DNA of 64,000 bases from Brachyhypopomus gauderio (lineage: Eukaryota; Chordata; Actinopteri; Gymnotiformes; Hypopomidae), in assembly GCF_052324685.1 (NCBI RefSeq), contig NC_135213.1:39085490-39149489 (forward strand), read 5' to 3'. The translations under genes and the position numbers were made by a program. Below the pieces are notes generated by a model. That model was not told where the DNA came from. It did not search any database and saw only the letters and a program-made list of their open reading frames with translations. Below are positions 48,901 to 64,000 of the stretch, in pieces; position 1 is the stretch's first letter; each line of letters begins with the position of its first letter.

Positions 48901-50722
48901 GAAGGGGCAGGAAGGGGTAGGAAGGTGCAGGAAGGGGTAGGAAGGGGCAGGAAGGGGCAGGAAGGGGCAAGGTGGGGGGCGTCCCAAGTGGAAAAGGTCA
49001 AAACCTGGCGCTGTGCCAGCATGGTAGACAGCTGCGTGGAACAAACCAACCCACCTTGGTGGTGTTCACGGCAGTGACACACTGGGCTGTCACAGCCGCT
49101 TTGCTGAGCTCCACGTAATTACTGAACACAGAAGTCTGCAGCTTCTCCAAACCATGGGACATCTTTCTCCCCTCCTGGTACACACACGCACACAAATACA
49201 TCAGCACAGACCTGCTTAGGTTCACAAGACTAGTTCACCGGCAACATTCGAAAAGGTCAGAGATTGTAGAGAAGAGATTTCTTTCGGCGTGCATGCGCCG
49301 CTGACCTGTTGTAGATGTTCTCGCACTCTGAGGTAAGTGCTGTAAATTTTCTTGGCTTCTGTGAACTTCAGGCTGATATTTTCCAGGATATTCTCCAGCT
49401 TGCATTCACACAAACAAACAAATAAACAACCAAACACATACACACAGGGTCACTAATGTAATCCATGTTGTTCAAATATATCAACAGAAAAACATTGCCA
49501 TTATTTCTGTACTACCCTACAGAAGGCCATAACAAATAAACACATGCTTAAATATCTCGAATAATGGGGAATATTACTTTTCATAAGTAATCTGCAAAAA
49601 CGTTGCCCTGTCCAAAGTTCTGAAATTCAACACCTTTTGCCCCTGTCCAAGGTGCTGAACGATTAGCGCGTTTTATACGTGGAATCTGCTTTACCTGCAC
49701 ACACTTCTCACCGTCCGCGTCGGGCGCCGTGTTCCCCTCCAGTCTTCTCGTGCGCTGATGTAGTTCCTGCAGCTGACCCTCTTTGACCCACTTTGTGTAC
49801 TTTAGCTCGTTGTACTGAGCTACAAGTGCACACAGTGTCCTGTGCTCCCTCTCCGCCAGACTCTACAGTGATGAACGCGTGCTCGCGCCATTAGTGGTAG
49901 AGCAGTTCACATGTGCATGTTGGGGCATTTCCTGTGCGTGAATGCGTTGTAGCTAAACTCTTTTTACAGCATTTTACTACACTTTATTTATTTCCAAATA
50001 ACAGCTTGGTTTAACCGTCTTCTCCCACCCATGTTTACAATCTTTACAGTATTAAATAAATAAGTGGGGGATTTAGCAATCTGTTAAAACGTCTGAGAAC
50101 AAACTGTATGTACAAACTCCAAAACTAGACCTTAATGTCTTCGGGCAAACGTAGAGCCCTCCCTGACAACTGTGACAATCGTTATGAACGGGAAAATATT
50201 ACATTATTTAGTATATATTCTAAGCGAGAAGGCTAGTTTACCTCAAGACTGGGTCCAGGTTTGGGTACCGTCCACGCGGCGCAGGCAACACAAGCCTTAT
50301 TTTCGGTGTCTGGTACCTTTTTAGCTGCATCGCATTCGGCCTGGATCTGTTTCTCTGAAATATTACTATCATTACTATCCCCAGCGGTTAGTGTGAAACT
50401 AGACCGTATTTTTCCCTTTCTTTTTCTAGTTTAATCATTTGTGGTTACTTTAAGTTTGTTGAACGGCGTCTACACACACACATGAATATGTAGTTTCAGA
50501 GTGGGAGACCAATTACAGTCGACAGACTCACTCCACTAAAGACCCCTGATGTGGAACGACTGAAGCCTCGTGATTTTTTTGTGATTTCCAAAATCGTCAC
50601 ACACTGAAACTGACCTCGTCTGCTAAAAAAAACTGAAGGCGTTTACCTAGTTGCTGTAAACGAACTCGCTTCTCCCGCAGAGAAAGTACGCGAGGCAAAT
50701 TCATCTCCTTCTGCAAATTCAT
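42860..50722 (-). CDS. ccdc183: Coiled-coil protein, CCDC183-like (13 exons)
   Basis: Thirteen exons join in phase to 532 codons plus stop: 50647-50722, 50242-50354, 49695-49862, 49306-49398, 49055-49174, 47082-47303, 46893-46950, 46505-46608, 46143-46297, 44159-44318, 43769-43891, 43584-43671, 42860-42978. All introns are GT-AG. The protein is mainly charged coiled coil. Landmarks against remembered CCDC183: 'LENILENISLKFTEA' (exon 4), 'LETRLVSQNATEKEL' (exon 9), 'SIDSLYFQM' (exon 10) and a C-terminus 'SRDEIKHRGNQVIEAH' ending in lysines. CCDC183 (534 residues in human, from memory) fits the length; the related axonemal docking factor ODAD3/CCDC151 is the alternative. Human CCDC183 and PNPLA7 both lie in 9q34.3, which agrees with the neighbour here. 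The role is probably ciliary or spermatogenic; that is inference. The start used is the first Met in exon 1; an additional upstream exon is possible. Confidence 0.65.
42981..43372 (+). repeat. Purine-only array in ccdc183 intron 12
   Basis: GAGAGGAGAAGAGATGAAAG-type repeats, about 31-bp units near the exon then irregular. On the sense strand it is a pyrimidine tract directly before the intron 12 acceptor (TCTCTCTCAG|AC), with no AG over about 390 nt. Confidence 0.9.
43408..43448 (+). repeat. (CA)n microsatellite
   Basis: About 20 CA units in ccdc183 intron 12. Confidence 0.9.
44868..45415 (+). repeat. CTCCCTGCTCCCTAGTTCC array in ccdc183 intron 9
   Basis: Imperfect repeats of the 7-mers TTCCCTA, CTCCCTG and CTGCCTG over about 550 bp. 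On the gene's sense strand it is purine-rich (GGGAACTAGGGAGC). Confidence 0.9.
45921..46003 (+). repeat. (GT)n microsatellite
   Basis: About 40 GT units, with GC variants at the end, in ccdc183 intron 9. Confidence 0.95.
47157..47249 (-). repeat. 15-bp coding repeat (VQVEK) in ccdc183 exon 6
   Basis: Six to seven copies of GTGCAGGTGGAGAAG within exon 6 encode successive VQVEK/AQVEK pentapeptides. The unit is a multiple of three, so copy changes keep the frame. The repeat would extend a charged helix. Exon 6 (74 residues) is otherwise low in conserved positions. Confidence 0.9.
47309..48969 (+). repeat. 10-bp minisatellite filling ccdc183 intron 5
   Basis: About 166 copies of a 10-bp unit (GAAGGGGTAG, GAAGGGGCAG, GAAGAAGCAG, GAAGAGGCAG, GAAGGGTCAG, GAAGGTGCAG) in strict 10-bp register with no insertion or deletion. 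It occupies nearly all of intron 5 (47304-49054). On the sense strand it is C/T-rich, contains no AG, and its last unit forms the acceptor CTTCCTGCCAG|ACG of exon 6. Confidence 0.97.
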
Positions 50723-50764
50723 ATAGTCGCGGACATGAACCGTATCTGAATTTTTACATTTCCC

Positions 50765-50770
50765 TTTATA
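50765..50770 (-). promoter_or_regulatory. Possible TATA box of ccdc183
   Basis: TATAAA (in GGTATAAAGGG) on the minus strand 42 bp before the first in-frame Met of exon 1. An in-frame stop lies upstream, so exon 1 could start here with a very short leader. An upstream 5' exon is an equally fair reading. Confidence 0.25.
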
Positions 50771-51334
50771 CCACTAGTAGACCACTAGCTGTTTCCAGCC
50801 TCGTCGGTCATAAACGTGTCCGTCATAAGACGAGAGAAGACAACAGTGACACGGAATCGTTCTCGGTCATCGTGTTTATATTTGAATCAGTTCAGTTCAA
50901 ACAGAACGTCACATTTCTGTGATTGAAGCCCTTGTGTTATTTCCATGATACATTTAGGACCACGAAGATGAACGACCACATTGACACAACATAAAACAGT
51001 TAAACGTGCAGATTAGGTTAGAGAGTTAAATATCAGGCCCGCTCTACGCCGCTGATACAAATATGCTAATACTTTTATAATACTTGTATTAAAAAAAATG
51101 GTAATAACAAAAGTACATTATAAAGGTCAAGTAACGATGCTTAGTTGAAACTATTTCTCTCTGAACATGAACACAACAAAAGAACCCTGCCGAGAATGCT
51201 ATATGAAAAATGCATTCAAAGAGGTTTGTGTTAGAAATAAATGAATCTGTATCAAGACCACAGGACCACAGAGTTCCCTGTGGTTGGAGAAAAGAAATGT
51301 GACGCTGTAAGTGTGATGGAGGTGTGAGACACAC

Positions 51335-52492
51335 AGTGCTGCTGGAAGGTTTATGAACTCCTTGAGAAGTTTAGTTGTTTCCTGTTTTATGATTGTCCTA
51401 TTTTACCACCACCAGTTCTTGCGTATGAAGTGTGAGGTTTATTTTCATCAATTCAATTTACTTGTTTTGGGGGAAATGTGAGTGGCCATCAGTCTACATG
51501 AAGAATCGGATCAGAGCATGTGGAAAAGTCGATGAACCACGGCTGCATTGGTAAAGTCAATTAGGTAAAAGACGCAGGTGAAACACGTGTGAGCGCTCAG
51601 ATAATCAGTTAAGCAGACCAATCAACTGAGACGTCCTTGGGAAAAGATTTGAGCCACACCGAATAAAAGGTCACGCATTGGCCTAAATCACACGGATCAT
51701 CAATGCCGAGTGGACAGGAGACATGTGAGGACATCAGGAAGAAGGTTACAGCCCATCAGTCGGGGGGGGGGGGGGGGGGGGGGGCTACAACAACAACAAC
51801 AACAACATCTCCAACATTGGCCTCTGCTCTCATAAAAGAACAAAGACGCCTGTTTAAACTTTGCATGAGGGCACTTGGACAAACCAGAAGGTTTCTGGAA
51901 GCACATTCTATGAACAGAGGAGTCCAAAATTGAATTATATGTCCATATTCAGAGAAACCATGTTTAGAGAAGTCAACACTGCATATAAAGAGGAGAACGT
52001 CCTCCTAACAGAGAAGCATGGTGGTGGAGATGTGAAGGTCTGGGTCTGCTTTTCTGCCTCTGGACCTGGAGGACTTCATGTTATCCAGGCAACCATCAAT
52101 TCCCAGGACCATCAACAAATTCTTAACCAGAACCTCCTGCCACCAGTGAGGGAGTTGAAGCTGGGATGGAGATGGATTATGCAACAAGACAACAACCCAA
52201 AGGATTCCAGCAAAACTACCAAGGAACGACTTAACAGACAGAAGATCTGCACTCTGGGTCGGCCCAGTCCAAGTCCAGACCTCAGTCCCATAGAAATGCT
52301 CTGGCAAGATCTAAAGCAGGTGGAACATGCCAGATGTTAATCCAATTATTTATATTTAATTGGTTTTTTCTGTGTTGCTTATTTGGAAGGTTGCTTTAAA
52401 AGTTGAGAATTGGGTGTTCATTTCATAAGATTATTAATTATTTTATTTAAGAAAAGAATGGCCAGGTTTCGTTGTGTTCACAAACTTTCAAG

Positions 52493-52500
<8 letters not shown>
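51335..52500 (+). mobile_element. Degenerate Tc1/mariner transposon
   Basis: The inverted ends match imperfectly: GCTGCTGGAAGGTTTATGAAC on the left and, reverse-complemented, GCTGCTTGAAAGTTTGTGAAC on the right. Between them a broken frame (about 51861-52340) encodes the C-terminal half of a Tc1-type transposase: 'VWVCFSASGPGGLH', 'MQQDNNPKDSSK' (second catalytic D) and 'SPDLSPIEMLWQDLK' (catalytic E). The first half of the catalytic domain and the DNA-binding domain are missing or scrambled. A G run of 22 followed by (CAA)n lies at 51763-51805. Both ends abut TG/CA repeats, so a TA target duplication cannot be read. Confidence 0.75.

Positions 52501-52560
<60 letters not shown>
52497..52560 (+). 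repeat. (GT)n microsatellite
   Basis: About 30 GT units at the right end of the Tc1 remnant. Confidence 0.95.
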
Positions 52561-52562
<2 letters not shown>

Positions 52563-53032
52563 TGTATCCACGGAGCAGTACTGCTCTATGACATGAACAG
52601 TTCCAGCAGGATCAGACCACAGCAGCACATGGGAAGCTTTTATCTCCACAGTTCCTCCCTTTTGAAGTCACGAGTTGAGAACAACAAAGCCAAGACAGTT
52701 CCAAGCTCGTCCACCCTTGATTATGACACTCTGACATCCATTCATTGTCCTGTATCCCTTCCTATGTGGGAAATCCACCAAACATTAAATTGATACTTCA
52801 CTGTCAACACATAAGACACTGTAGTTCTTCTCGTCATCTGAACACGAACCCTGTACAGATCAGCATGAAGCATCTCTGGTCAATACGCCACATGACTCGT
52901 GTGGTTAGATTTCCGGTGCCTTCTTTGTCTTCTTGAAAACCTGATTTCCTCATCCTGTGTAAAACAGTAACTCTCCTTGAGATTTTAAGCACAAACTGAG
53001 CTATTATGAAACATGTGGTTAGGTCATCTTAC

Positions 53033-63053
<10,021 letters not shown>

Positions 63054-63117
63054 CTGAGAAACGCCGAGATGGAGACAGAGTGCGCAGATCTACGACTCAC
63101 TGAGCAGTTCATTTGGT

Positions 63118-63742
63118 ACACCAGGTCTCACACTGGTCTCACACTGGTGTCATACAGGTCTCACACTGGTCTCACACTGGTGTCATACAGGTCTCACACA
63201 GGTCTCACACAGGTCTCACACTGGTCTCACACAGGTGTCATACAGGTGTCATACAGGTGTCATACAGGTGTCATACAGGTCTCACACAGGTGTCATACAG
63301 GTCTCACACTGGTCTCACACTGGTGTCATACAGGTCTCACACAGGTCTCACACAGGTCTCACACTGGTCTCACACAGGTGTCATACAGGTGTCATACAGG
63401 TGTCATACAGGTGTCATACAGGTCTCACACAGGTGTCATACAGGTCTCACACTGGTCTCACACTGGTCTCACACAGGTGTCATACAGGTCTCACACTGGT
63501 CTCACACTGGTGTCATACAGGTCTCACACAGGTCTCACACAGGTCTCACACAGGTCTCACACAGGTCTCACACAGGTGTCATACAGGTCTCACACTGGTC
63601 TCACACAGGTGTCATACAGGTCTCACACAGGTGTCATACAGGTCTCACACAGGTCTCACACAGGTGTCATACAGGTCTCACACTGGTCTCACACAGGTGT
63701 CATACAGGTCTCACACAGGTGTCATACAGGTCTCACACAGGT
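63118..63742 (+). repeat. 11-bp minisatellite (CAGGTCTCACA / CAGGTGTCATA)
   Basis: About 57 copies of an 11-bp unit in two main versions (AGGTCTCACAC and AGGTGTCATAC) plus TGGTCTC variants. It lies in the pnpla7 intron upstream of exon 62930-63053. The version order is irregular, with a longer block near 63130-63260 repeated near 63300-63450. Confidence 0.95.
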
Positions 63743-64000
63743 GTATTCTGAGGTACATATGGAGAGCTGATTGGTGGATGGCCACCACAAACCGTGCATG
63801 ATAACCGATGAGCTGTAGTGGATGAATGTTTGGGTTGTTATTAGAAACATCTTGTAGATGTACAAATGGGGAAATGTATCAACCCAAAGAGTACATAATA
63901 ATAATAACAAAAACAACATCATCATTGTACTGTGGAAAAACTCCAGCTAAGAAATCATTCAAGCAGCATTTAAGAGCATTTGAGAACTCTAAACACCAGG
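63743..64000. other. pnpla7 intron sequence to window end
   Basis: Unique-looking intron sequence with a short (AAT)n-like run near 63895. No exon seen. Confidence 0.4.

Noticed and set aside
42860..50722. Naming the coiled-coil gene odad3 (ccdc151)
   Set aside because: The C-terminal motif and coiled-coil pattern are shared, but the 532-residue length, the SIDSLYFQM segment and adjacency to pnpla7 fit CCDC183 better. The choice is not certain.

Overview
This is eukaryotic nuclear DNA, almost certainly from a teleost fish and probably an otophysan (catfish, characin or electric-fish type). The genes are split by GT-AG introns. Long (CA)n tracts, a tRNA-derived SINE with the fish-type GCCCTTGAGCAAG core, Ty3/gypsy, Tc1/mariner and hAT-type pieces, and the fish repeat tail ending GCGCTATACAAATAAA point to the same group. 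No bacterial, plasmid or phage feature is present. Gene names rest on remembered family sequences; no database search was possible.

Left part (1-22.4 kb): a tandem cluster of leukotriene-B4-receptor-like GPCR genes, all on the minus strand. Two copies are intact single-exon genes (2505-3413 and 21335-22213). Three are decayed (about 5823-6166, 6735-8035, 14814-15385). The second decayed copy is split by a repeat tail and a solo LTR with a 5-bp target duplication. Between the copies lie a broken Ty3/gypsy pol remnant, a second solo LTR, a SINE and several tandem arrays.

Middle part (22.6-42.3 kb): almost gene-free, dominated by minisatellites. The largest is a 43-bp array of about 7 kb holding a 1904-bp higher-order duplication. 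Others have units of 20, 15 and 20 bp. There is one weak unassigned exon candidate at 40437-40569.

Right part (42.8-64 kb): two multi-exon genes on the minus strand. The first is a 13-exon coiled-coil gene, best read as ccdc183 (42860-50722; 532 codons plus stop, every splice phase consistent). The second is the 3' part of pnpla7 (17 exons, 53033-63053, running off the right edge), with a cyclic-nucleotide-binding domain and a complete patatin-type serine esterase domain (oxyanion GGGGARG, nucleophile GTSVG, catalytic DGG). Its membership of the PNPLA6/7 family is the firmest call in the window. The Tc1 remnant lies between the two genes.

The most unusual feature is how tandem repeats are built into splicing signals. 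A 1.66-kb array in ccdc183 intron 5 has no AG on the sense strand and runs straight into the 3' splice site. Intron 12 of the same gene is similar. In pnpla7 a 2.5-kb array of 66-bp units repeats the exon end and its 5' splice site many times, five copies carrying a better donor (GTGAGT) than the real one (GTCAGT). Roughly 20 kb of the 64 kb (my rough addition) is tandem repeat.
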